In this document: one piece after another, positions 1 to 10,476 of the stretch
How the letters are laid out: the number at the start of each line of letters is the position of its first letter
Position numbering within the stretch: position 1 is the stretch's first letter
Source of the DNA: Diphasiastrum complanatum
Taxonomy: Eukaryota; Streptophyta; Lycopodiopsida; Lycopodiales; Lycopodiaceae
Assembly (NCBI GenBank): GCA_029204225.1
Contig: CM055092.1
Coordinates: 25,320,460-25,384,459, forward strand
Direction of reading: 5' to 3'
DNA length: 64,000 nt
Made by a program: the position numbers and the translations under genes
The notes under the pieces: model-generated
Told to the model about the DNA's origin: nothing
Databases searched by the model: none
What the model saw: only the letters and a program-made list of their open reading frames with translations

Positions 1-427
1 GATTTGGTGTTTCTAGCAACAATAATAATGAAGTGGGACATTTTTGGCCTGGTGGCATTCGATCCCAATTTGTCACTAAAGTCATTGAGGATTACATAAT
101 AATTGCCAAAAAATGTCAATTATTACAGAGTGACAATACTTTAATATCCATCAATGAACTATAAACCCTAAACACTATCAATCTTCTCACTCACATTCAT
201 TCCCATCTCATCTTCACTCTCATCTATACTCTCTTTTTCTCTCTCTCTCACACAACAGAAAAAAGAAAGCCGATCTCTAATTTAGGACCTAACCACATTT
301 TGGTTCGCGCCAAAGGTTTTTTCTTGGTCAAAAGAATTTGTGTGGATTATCCACACATGCATAATCCACGAGGAATCCAGAAACTTGAACAATAAGCAAA
401 CACAATTTCATCATCTCCCAGGCCAAA
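1..427 (+). repeat. Monomer fragment, plus orientation
   Basis: Partial copy of the ~1.5-kb repeat monomer that dominates the first 25 kb, here inverted relative to the array. It reads through the segment that recurs on the minus strand at 2027-2284, 5649-5906, 11401-11658, 15024-15281 and 24223-24480, then the CT-rich stretch and the TTTGGTTCGCGCC stretch, and ends in a palindromic ATCCACACATG...ATAATCCACG motif. It is then joined to the old copia sequence near 385. No coding function is recognised; reading frames here are short and shared only through repeat descent. Confidence 0.75.
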
Positions 428-814
428 GTGGACGAAGGTACATTCATGGTCGAAGATCAAAGCGCACTTTTGGATAGTTCATGGTTTTTTTATTATGGAA
501 CAACTCAACACATGACCAATAAACGTGAGATCTTCAACTCCTACACGCCTTACAACATGAAGAAATGTGTTGATCTTGGTGACAATAGTACTCACACTAT
601 TGAAGGTGAAGGTACTATAAGATCACGATTCCAGCATGATCAATTCAAATTACTATTAAAAGTCTTATATGTTTCTAAACTCTCTACAAATCTGTTATCA
701 GTAAGTAGAATTATAGATTTAGGTCATAAGGTAGAATTCGAATTTGATCAATTCAAAATTATTGATAGGAGTGATAAGATCCTTGCACTCAGCAAGAGGC
801 AGAGTTACTTATAG
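428..814 (+). pseudogene. Ty1/copia protease-region relic (family B)
   Basis: A 128-codon open stretch resembling the copia segment that holds the retropepsin active site and leads to the pre-integrase region. WFFYYGTTQHMT aligns with the usual W-(I/L)-(L/I)-DSGA-x-HMT pattern; downstream are the family-like stretches GEGTIRSRF, VLYVSKLSTNLLSVSRI and GHKVEFEFD. The catalytic D-S-G is replaced by Y-Y-G, so it should not be an active protease. It is nearly identical to 32489-32875, and a broken inverted copy lies at about 47.9-48.15 kb. There is no integrase or RT behind it: sequence switches back to repeat monomer after about 850. Family assignment is by motif; inactivity is inferred from the missing Asp. 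Confidence 0.7.
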
Positions 815-843
815 AGATTGGCACACTATTATTCTGAGTCTAG

Positions 844-2310
844 TCAAGCCTTGAAAACCTCTGTTCTATTCAATAAAGTGTGAAGGATTTCAGATGGTGT
901 CAGTAGAACTAGAATAATTCTCAAAGGACTAAACTTGTTTACACATGATGGAGTGTATATATACAGAAGGTTGGTAATAAGTGCATAAATTTTGGTTTTC
1001 AGTTTCAAGAAAAATTCATAAAAAGTACGTGTATGAGCTTCACTAGCATTTGTGCAAAATGAGTCGAATTTCAAACTCATTTATTAGACAAATTGCTTCA
1101 TTGGCAATTATGGGAAAAAAACTACAAAACATATAGAGTACTATTAAACACAATCTCTAAATCTTCTTGAAGGGTCAATAAGTAACTAGAGCTTCGATGA
1201 GGGTTGAACCTTCACCAAAGAACTACCCCCGCATAAGTACTATAAATAATCATGCTTCACATGGTTTTAACCCTTTCTCGAGTCAAATTTGATGTTTTGT
1301 GTCTATCAACTAGGTCGACGATGGTTCACGATGACATTGCACAACAAACTAACTTGTGATGCAAACTAACCCTCGCAAAGCTCAAGTTGAGCAAATTGTA
1401 CTATTTTGAATCAATGGTAAACTTTTCAAAGATTGGGTTGACTATTTTATTTAAAAAAAAGCAATTCTGGTAATTTTTAGTCTCTTCATGTTTAATTTTA
1501 AATTGTTTTACAGAATGTAACTATTTTGAACTTTTAATTTTATGCTTTTTTTTTATACATACATACATACGTATGTATAGTTATTGTGTTTTGCAGAGAA
1601 AATACATAATCAACTATTGGAAAACAACAAAGTAAAGAATGAAATAGATTGAAAAAAACAAGGTGCTGACTTAGAAATAAGTTTAGGCTGCCAATGCTTA
1701 TGACTAACGCATCAACACAAAAACTACCACCAATCAACTTTCGCTAGATTTTTTAATATTTCAACAGTCTACTACGATGGATTTGAATAAATCTCTATCT
1801 AGATTCTGGATTCCGCGTGGATTATCCATGCATGGATAATCCACACAAATTTTTTTGACCAAAAAACAACATTTGGCGCGAACCAAAATGTGTTTCGCTC
1901 CTAAATTAGAGATGGACTTTCTTTTTTCCGTTGTGTGAGAGAGAGAGAAAAACAAAGTATAGATGAGAGTGAGGATGAGATGGCGATGAATGTGAGTGAG
2001 AGGATTGATAGTGTTTAGTTTTTAGTTCATTGATGGATATTCATAGTATTGTCACTCTGTAATAATTGGAAATTTTTGGCAATTATTATGTAATCCTCTA
2101 TGACTTTAGTGGCAAATTGGGATCGAATGCCACCATGCCAAAAATTGTCCCACTTCATTATTATTGTTGCTAGAAACACCAAATCATGTGTAGATGTTGA
2201 AAATTGTTTGATGGTTGGATCTGGAGAATCTGTGCATTGCACCACAAAAGAAGTGCATAAGTTTTGGTTTTTAGTTTCAAGCAAAATTCATAAAAAGTAC
2301 GTGTATGAGC
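844..2310 (-). repeat. Ancestral-type monomer without the gene/LTR insert
   Basis: A monomer in array orientation. It contains the conserved 300-bp segment with the GGTCGACGATGGTTCA motif (near 1313), the AT-rich A segment with a short (ATAC)n tract near 1555-1577, an internal deletion joining CCAATGCTT to ATGACTAACG near 1700, a GTGGATTATCCATGCATGG palindrome near 1817 and the 2027-2284 segment. Unlike the following 3.62-kb units it has no solo LTR or AP2 exon relic, so it probably represents the older, simpler period. Its left flank (856-1040) matches the 32.9-33.1 kb locus. Confidence 0.7.
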
Positions 2311-3106
2311 TTCACTAGCATTTGTGCAAAATGAGTCGAATTGCAAACTTATATATTAGACAAATTTCTTCTTTGGCAATTATGGGAAAAAAACAACAAA
2401 ACATATAGAGTACTATGGAACAAGATCTCAAAATCTACTTGAAGGGTCAATAAGTAACTAGAGCTTCGATGAGGGTTGAACCTTCACCAAAGAACAACTC
2501 CCGCATAACTACTACAAATAATCATGCTTCACATGGTTTTAACCCTCTCTCGAGTCAATTTTGATGTTTTGTGTCTATCAACTAGGTCGACGATGGTTCA
2601 TAATGACATTGCATAGCAAACTTACGTATGATGCAAACTAACCCTCACTAAGCTCAATTTAAGCAGATTGTACTATTTTGAATCAATGGTAACCTTTGCA
2701 AAGATTGGTTTGACTATTTTATATAAAAAGTAGCCATTCTGGTAATTTCTAGTCTCTTCATGTTTAATTTTAAATTGTTTTACATAATGTAACTATTTTG
2801 AACTTTTTATTTTATGCTTTTTTTTTATACATACATACATATGTATGTATAGTAATTGTGTTTTTTTAGAGAAAATAGATAATTACCTAGTGGAAAACAA
2901 CAAAGTAATGAATGAAATAGATAGAAAAAAACATGGTGTTGGTTTAGAAATAAATTTAGGCTGCCAGTGCTCGTGTAACTGACTGTTATTAAATAGAGAA
3001 TTAAAGCATTCTCTATCTAAACATTTCAAAAATAACACTCCTAAAAACAAGATGTCTGACATGATAAGAACTTATGATGTAAACTTCAATTTCCCTGTAG
3101 ACAACT

Positions 3107-3209
3107 TCATCTTATCATAAATACCAAATCTCCAACTTTATGATCTTTTCTATTCAATATTCGATCATGCCAAGCCTTACGCCATACATTTCTCATGACT
3201 AACGCATCA
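3107..3209 (-). pseudogene. Ty3/gypsy integrase C-terminal relic inside the repeat monomer
   Basis: On the minus strand this translates as a stretch with WRKAWHDRIL followed by NRKDHKVGDLVFMIR, then a stop. It resembles the C-terminal region of plant gypsy integrases, where a basic HD-x(5-9) segment precedes an F/K-x-GD-L-V motif. Upstream and downstream frames are closed. The same piece recurs in every A/A' segment of the array (for example near 5250-5350, 6730-6830 and 12490-12590) and inverted or direct elsewhere (for example 33.9-34.0 and 56.8-56.95 kb). So the monomer is at least partly derived from a gypsy element. Short motif only, hence moderate confidence. Confidence 0.5.
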
Positions 3210-3856
3210 ACACAAAAACTACCACCAATCAGCTTTGGCTAGATTTTTTAATATTTCAAATGTCTACTAATATGGATTTGAATAAATCTCTATCTAGATT
3301 CTGGATTCCGCGTGGATTATCCACCCATGGATAAGCAGATGGAAACAATTTGCTCTTATTGGAAACAAACAACTAGAAATTTAGCTCAAATAAACATACA
3401 TGATTAGATTTGAGCAACTATTAATGACGTCTTGCTTTCTATAAATCTTGAGATGAAATCCACAACACTGCACATATCAACACTACCTTTAGTAAACACG
3501 ATTCGCTTCGCATGACCTGAAGATTTACCCTGATTGGATCTCGGAAGCAGAAGCTGTCTGCAGAAAATGAGAATCAAGTACATTTTTAGATGCCACTGAA
3601 CCATTGCAAATTCTCATTTTTACCCGAAACAAGGCAGACGGAAATGAAGATTATTTGTCACCACTGCATAATAACATATATGTGCCTTGAAATTTCCAAC
3701 CTTTTTCTACCATGACCACTAGTCTTCTTTTCAGGTGAATGTCCTTGAAGAATTGCAACTTCTACAAAACTCAAAGAAGAGTTTTTCCGACTCATGTACC
3801 GAGCTATATGAAAAAAGTCGTCTTCATCGTATTTCTCCCACTGCAGACCAAGGAAC

Positions 3857-4457
3857 TGTGAAGAATTGAAAAAGATTATCTATGTTAGATATAGGGGTCT
3901 TATGTTTTTTACATCAAGCATCTAGGTGTAGGATGTTGATAGGAATAAATTTGGCATAGATGGCAAATTATGCACTTCCACTTGTAATGCCACTTTTGAG
4001 CCAAAATAGAGTAAGAGACTAAACACGTGCCAATTAGAGTGTAGACAAGTGTAAAGCTTTTGTTTGATGAATTCCAAGAGGTCCAATAGGATTTAGAGGT
4101 GGAACCTTGTGAGGTCCAATAGGAAATTGAGGTGTGCTTGAATATAGTCCAATAGAATTAAGAGGTGCATAGATCAATGATCATTGTACTCCTCATTTTG
4201 AAACTAATTGATTTGGTGATTTCATGGATTTTGTGAGTTATTGGATTTCTAGCTTTCTCTCTCTACTCAAGAGCTCATGATGCTTTTTCTCTCTCTACCC
4301 AAGGAGAGAGTGAGTGAATGCATGTAGTAGTGTGTTTTTGCCATAGGAACTAAGATTGATCTTGAGTCTCAATCTAGTCTTGATCTTGGTGCATCTACAC
4401 ACCTTAGGAGATCACAAGTACATGTTTGTGGACAATCCACACGTGTGAAATTCAACA
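3857..4457. mobile_element. Solo LTR embedded in array unit 1
   Basis: 601 bp starting TGTGAAGAATTG and ending AATTCAACA, flanked by GGAAC (3852-3856) and GGACC (4458-4462), an imperfect 5-bp target duplication. The uninterrupted target is visible at about 37140-37160 and 58600-58620, where ACCAGGGAAC runs directly into TACAAATT. It carries three GGTCCAATAGGA-like repeats and a CACACGTGTG palindrome near its right end (4438-4447). No internal region is present. The matching complete element is not in this window. The right end is CA here but GA in the other four copies. Confidence 0.82.
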
Positions 4458-4640
4458 GGACCTACAAATTATCACTTTTTATTTCTCACATGTGGGAGAT
4501 TAAACATGCATTAAAATCAAAAGACCCTTCTTCAAACATTTGGAGAGCAATGCGCTTTATAATGTGACCTAGCTGTATAACCCACTATATATAATAAAGT
4601 TGATTTTAAATGCAGATGACACTCTGTACTCTAACCATAC

Positions 4641-4724
4641 CAATGGCATTTCAGACTCATAGTTTTTTAATGGAAGTTAAGTTTCTCGGTGTGACCAAGT
4701 TTAATTGCTGACCCATCATAATTC
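4641..4724 (-). pseudogene. AP2-domain exon relic in unit 1
   Basis: Reverse complement of the 28914-28998 exon, which encodes the end of an AP2 DNA-binding domain (LNFPLEDYE type). It retains flanking splice-like bases, but is 84 instead of 85 bp, and its surroundings are repeat. Together with the following 60 bp (tail of the retroelement domain seen at 37.4 kb) it shows that the array insert came from the 37.3-37.4 kb junction or a close relative. Confidence 0.7.
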
Positions 4725-7479
4725 CTGAGCCACACACACCAATGTAGCTAGTTTTACCATATCTTGACAATTTGCACACATTTAAGCTCAATTTAAGCAA
4801 ATTGTACTATTTTGAATCAATGGTAAACTTTGCAAAGATTGGTTTGACTATTTTATTTAAAAAATAGCAATTTTGGTAATTTCTAGTCTCTTCATGTTTA
4901 ATTTTAAATTGTTTCACAGAATGTAACTATTTTGAACTTTCTATTTTATGCTTTTTTTTTATACATATATATATGTATAGTTATTGTGTTTTTCAAAGAA
5001 AATAGATAATTAACTATTGGAAAACAACAAAGTAAAGAATGAAATAGATAGAAAAAAACAAGGTGCTGATTTAGAAATAAGTTTAGGCTGCCAATGCGTT
5101 TGTAACCGACTGTTATTAAATAGAGCATTAAAGCACTCTCTATCTAAACATTTCAAAAATAGCACTCCTAAAAACAAGATGTCTCACATGATAAGAACTT
5201 ATGTTGTAAACTTCAATTTCCCTGTAAACAACTTCATCTTATCATAAATACCAAATCTCCAACTTTATGATCTTTTCTATTCAAACTTCGATCATGCGAA
5301 GCCTTACGCCATACATTTTTCATGACTAACGCATCAACACAAAAACTACCACCAATCAACTTTCGCTAGATTTTTTAATATTTCAACAGTCTACTACGAT
5401 GCATTTGAATAAATCTCTATCTAGATTCTGGATTCCGCGTGGATTATCCATGCATGGATAATCCACACAAATTTTTTTGACCAAAAAACAACGTTTGGCG
5501 CGAACCAAAATGTGTTTCGCTCCTAAATTAGAGATGGACTTTCTTTTTTCCGTTGTGTGAGAGAGAGAGAAAAACAAGGTATAGATGAGAGTGAGGATGA
5601 GATGGCGATGAATGTGAGTGAGAGGATTGATAGTGTTTAGTTTTTAGTTCATTGATGGATATTCATAGTATTGTCACTTTGTAATAATTGGAAATTTTTG
5701 GCAATTATTATGTAATCCTCTATGACTTTAGTGGCAAATTGGGATCGAATGCCACCATGCCAAAAATTGTCCCACTTCAGTATTATTGTTGCTAGAAACA
5801 CCAAATCATGTGTAGATGTTGCAAATTGTTTGATGGTTGGATCTGGAGAATCTGTGCATTGCACCACAAAAGAAGTGCATAAGTTTTGGTTTTTAGTTTC
5901 AAGCAAAATTCATAAAAAGTACGTGTATGAGCTTCACTAGCATTTGCACAAAAATGAGTCGAATTTCAAACTTATATATTAGACAAATTGCTTCTTTGGC
6001 AATTATGGGAAAAAAACTACAAAACATATAGAGTACTATCGAACAAGATCTCAAAATCTACTTGAAGGGTCAATAAGTAACTAGAGCTTCGATGAGGGTT
6101 GAACCTTCACCAAAGAACAACTCCCGCATAACTACTACAAATAATCATGCTTCACATGGTTTTAACCCTCTCTCGAGTCAATTTTGATGTTTTGTGTCTA
6201 TCAACTAGGTCGACGATGGTTCATAATGACATTGCATAGCAAACTTACGTATGATGCAAACTAACCCTCACTAAGCTCAATTTAAGCAGATTGTACTATT
6301 TTGAATCAATGGTAACCTTTGCAAAGATTGGTTTGACTATTTTATATAAAAAGTAGCCATTCTGGTAATTTCTAGTCTCTTCATGTTTAATTTTAAATTG
6401 TTTTACATAATGTAACTATTTTGAACTTTTTATTTTATGCTTTTTTTTTATACATACATACATATGTATGTATAGTAATTGTGTTTTTTTAGAGAAAATA
6501 GATAATTACCTAGTGGAAAACAACAAAGTAATGAATGAAATAGATAGAAAAAAACATGGTGTTGGTTTAGAAATAAATTTAGGCTGCCAGTGCTCGTGTA
6601 ACTGACTGTTATTAAATAGAGAATTAAAGCATTCTCTATCTAAACATTTCAAAAATAACACTCCTAAAAACAAGATGTCTGACATGATAAGAACTTATGA
6701 TGTAAACTTCAATTTCCCTGTAGACAACTTCATCTTATCATAAATACCAAATCTCCAACTTTATGATCTTTTCTATTCAATATTCGATCATGCCAAGCCT
6801 TACGCCATACATTTCTCATGACTAACGCATCAACACAAAAACTACCACCAATCAGCTTTGGCTAGATTTTTTAATATTTCAACAGTCTACTAATATGGAT
6901 TTGAATAAATCTCTATCTAGATTCTGGATTCCGCGTGGATTATCCACCCATGGATAAGCAGATGGAAACAATTTGCTCTTATTGGAAACAAACAACTAGA
7001 AATTTAGCTCAAATAAACATACATGATTAGATTTGAGCAACTATTAATGACGTCTTGCTTTCTATAAATCTTGAGATGAAATCCACAACACTGCACATAT
7101 CAACACTACCTTTAGTAAACACGATTCGCTTCGCATGACCTGAAGATTTACCCTGATTGGATCTCGGAAGCAGAAGCTGTCTGCAGAAAATGAGAATCAA
7201 GTACATTTTTAGATGCCACTGAACCATTGCAAATTCTCATTTTTACCCGAAACAAGGCAGACGGAAATGAAGATTATTTGTCACCACTGCATAATAACAT
7301 ATATGTGCCTTGAAATTTCCAACCTTTTTCTACCATGACCACTAGTCTTCTTTTCAGGTGAATGTCCTTGAAGAATTGCAACTTCTACAAAACTCAAAGA
7401 AGAGTTTTTCCGACTCATGTACCGAGCTATATGAAAAAAGTCGTCTTCATCGTATTTCTCCCACTGCAGACCAAGGAAC

Positions 7480-8080
7480 TGTGAAGAATTGAAAAAGATT
7501 ATCTATGTTAGATATAGGGGTCTTATGTTTTTTACATCAAGCATCTAGGTGTAGGATGTTGATAGGAATAAATTTGGCATAGATGGCAAATTATGCACTT
7601 CCACTTGTAATGCCACTTTTGAGCCAAAATAGAGTAAGAGACTAAACACGTGCCAATTAGAGTGTAGACAAGTGTAAAGCTTTTGTTTGATGAATTCCAA
7701 GAGGTCCAATAGGATTTAGAGGTGGAACCTTGTGAGGTCCAATAGGAAATTGAGGTGTGCTTGAATATAGTCCAATAGAATTAAGAGGTGCATAGATCAA
7801 TGATCATTGTACTCCTCATTTTGAAACTAATTGATTTGGTGATTTCATGGATTTTGTGAGTTATTGGATTTCTAGCTTTCTCTCTCTACTCAAGAGCTCA
7901 TGATGCTTTTTCTCTCTCTACCCAAGGAGAGAGTGAGTGAATGCATGTAGTAGTGTGTTTTTGCCATAGGAACTAAGATTGATCTTGAGTCTCAATCTAG
8001 TCTTGATCTTGGTGCATCTACACACTTTAGGAGATCACAAGTACATGTTTGTGGACAATCCACACGTGTGAAATTCAAGA
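7480..8080. mobile_element. Solo LTR, unit 2 copy
   Basis: Same 601-bp LTR in the same position of the repeat as 3857-4457. It differs by single bases (for example its last two bases are GA), so it was copied with the repeat rather than inserted independently. Confidence 0.8.
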
Positions 8081-8263
8081 GGACCTACAAATTATCACTT
8101 TTTATTTCTCACATGTGGGAGATTAAACATGCATTAAAATCAAAAGACCCTTCTTCAAACATTTGGAGAGCAATGCGCTTTATAATGTGACCTAGCTGTA
8201 TAACCCACTATATATAATAAAGTTGATTTTAAATGCAGATGACACTCTGTACTCTAACCATAC

Positions 8264-8348
8264 CAATGGCATTTCAGACTCATAGTTTTCTAATGGAAAG
8301 TTAAGTTTCTCGGTGTGACCAAGTTTAATTGCTGACCCATCATAATTC
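8264..8348 (-). pseudogene. AP2-domain exon relic, unit 2
   Basis: 85-bp reverse copy of the 28914-28998 exon, followed on the right by the tail of the unknown retroelement domain, as in unit 1. Confidence 0.7.
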
Positions 8349-9607
8349 CCGAGCCACACACACCAATGTAGTTAGTTTTACCATATCTTGACAATTTGCA
8401 CACATTTAAGCTCAATTTAAGCAGATTGTACTATTTTGAATCAATGGTAAACTTTGCAAAGATTGGTTTGACTATTTTATTTAAAAAATAGCAATTTTGG
8501 TAATTTCTAGTCTCTTCATGTTTAATTTTAAATTGTTTCACAGAATGTAACTATTTTGAACTTTCTATTTGATGGTTTTTTTTTATACATATATGTATGT
8601 ATAGTTATTGTGTTTTTCAAAGAAAATAGATAATTAACTATTGGAAAACAACAAAGTAAAGAAGGAAATAGATAGAAAAAAACAAGGTGCTGATTTAGAA
8701 ATAAGTTTAGGCTGCCAATGCGTTTGTAACCGACTGTGATTAAATAGAGCATTAAAGCACTCTCTATCTAAACATTTCAAAAATAGCACTCCTAAAAACA
8801 AGATGTCTGACATGATAAGAACTTATGATGTAAACTTCAATTTCCCTGTAGACAACTTCATCTTATCATAAATACCAAATCTCCAACTTTATGATCTTTT
8901 CTATTCAATATTCGATCATGCCAAGCCTTACGCCATACATTTCTCATGACTAACGCATCAACACAAAAACTACCACCAATCAGCTTTGGCTAGATTTTTT
9001 AATATTTCAACAGTCTACTAATATGGATTTGAATAAATCTCTATCTAGATTCTGGATTCCGCGTGGATTATCCACCCATGGATAAGCAGATGGAAACAAT
9101 TCGCTCTTATTGGAAACAAACAACTAGAAATTTAGCTCAAATAAACATACATGATTAGATTTGAGCAACTATTAATGACGTCTTGCTTTCTATAAATCTT
9201 GAGATGAAATCCACAACACTGCACATATCAACACTACCTTTAGTAAACACGATTCGCTTCGCAAGACCTGAAGATTTACCCTGATTGGATCTCGGAAGCA
9301 GAAGCTGTCTGCAGAAAATGAGAATCAAGTACATTTTTAGATGCCACTGAACCATTGCAAATTATCATTCTTACCCGAAACAAGGCAGACGGAAATGAAG
9401 ATTATTTGTCACCACTGCATAATAACATATATGTGCCTTGAAATTTCCAACCTTTTTCTACCATGACCACTAGTCTTCTTTTCAGGTGAATGTCCTTGAA
9501 GAATTGCAACTTCTACAAAACTCAAAGAAGAGTTTTTCCGACTCATGTACCGAGCTATATGAAAAAAGTCGTCTTCATCGTATTTCTCCCACTGCAGACC
9601 AAGGAAC

Positions 9608-10208
9608 TGTGAAGAATTGAAAAAGATTATCTATGTTAGATATAGGGGTCTTATGTTTTTTACATCAAGCATCTAGGTGTAGGATGTTGATAGGAATAAA
9701 TTTGGCATAGATGGCAAATTATGCACTTCCACTTGTAATGCCACTATTGAGCCAAAATAGAGTAAGAGACTAAACACGTGCCAATTAGAGTGTAGACAAG
9801 TGTAAAGCTTTTGTTTGATGAATTCCAAGAGGTCCAATAGGATTTAGAGGTGGAACCTTGTGAGGTCCAATAGGAAATTGAGGTGTGCTTGAATATAGTC
9901 CAATAGAATTAAGAGGTGCATGGATCAATGATCATTGTACTTCTCATTTTGAAACTAATTGATTTGGTGATTTCATGGATTTTGTGAGTTATTGGATTTC
10001 TAGCTTTCTCTCTCTACTCAAGAGCTCATGATGCTTTTTCTCTCTCTACCCGAGGAGAGAGTGAGTGAATGCATGTAGTAGTGTGTTTTTGCCATAGGAA
10101 CTAAGATTGATCTTGAGTCTCAATCTAGTCTTGATCTTGGTGCATCTACACACCTTAGGAGATCACAAGTACATGTTTGTGGACAATCCACACGTGTGAA
10201 ATTCAAGA
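9608..10208. mobile_element. Solo LTR, unit 3 copy
   Basis: 601-bp LTR at the same repeat position as in the other units, nearly identical to 7480-8080, supporting that these two units are a very recent duplication. Confidence 0.8.
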
Positions 10209-10391
10209 GGACCTACAAATTATCACTTTTTATTTCTCACATGTGGGAGATTAAACATGCATTAAAATCAAAAGACCCTTCTTCAAACATTTGGAGAGCA
10301 ATGCGCTTTATAATGTGACCTAGCTGTATAACCCACTATATATAATAAAGTTGATTTTAAATGCAGATGACACTCTGTACTCTAACCATAC

Positions 10392-10476
10392 CAATGGCAT
10401 TTCAGACTCATAGTTTTCTAATGGAAAGTTAAGTTTCTCGGTGTGACCAAGTTTAATTGCTGACCCATCATAATTC
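10392..10476 (-). pseudogene. AP2-domain exon relic, unit 3
   Basis: 85-bp reverse copy of the AP2 exon at 28914-28998, in the same context as in units 1 and 2. Confidence 0.7.

Larger units (their letters stand above)
2311..5932 (-). repeat. Tandem array unit 1 (3622 bp)
   Basis: First complete higher-order unit. Order: 300-bp conserved segment; A segment (about 2650-3340); gene-block fragment (about 3341-3856); 601-bp solo LTR (3857-4457); AP2-exon relic (4641-4724); tail of the unknown retroelement domain (about 4725-4786); second copy of the A segment, A' (about 4790-5470); CT/GA-rich and GTTCGCGCC segment; terminal segment 5649-5932. The phase is set at TTCACTAGC, which recurs 3622 bp later. 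A and A' are diverged copies of each other, so the unit is two ~1.5-kb monomers, one carrying a composite insert. Confidence 0.88.
5933..8803 (-). repeat. Tandem array unit 2, up to an A'/A crossover
   Basis: Same order as unit 1 through the 300-bp segment, A segment, gene-block fragment, solo LTR, AP2 exon and the first part of A'. At about 8795-8808 the diagnostic bases switch from A' type (AAAATAGCACTCC) to A type (GATGTCTGACATG), and the ~1494 bp that should follow A' are missing. The next period is therefore 2128 bp. This is the expected product of unequal recombination between A' of one unit and A of the next. Confidence 0.82.

Noticed and set aside
2027-2284. 85-codon minus-strand frame repeated in every monomer
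   Set aside because: Conserved only because the repeat is young; the opposite strand is equally open (2100-2318), no known motif, and diverged copies accumulate changes without codon bias.
3404-3604. 66-codon minus-strand frame in each unit
   Set aside because: It runs across an intron-like stretch and exon Q of the gene block; it is a fragment reading, not a gene.
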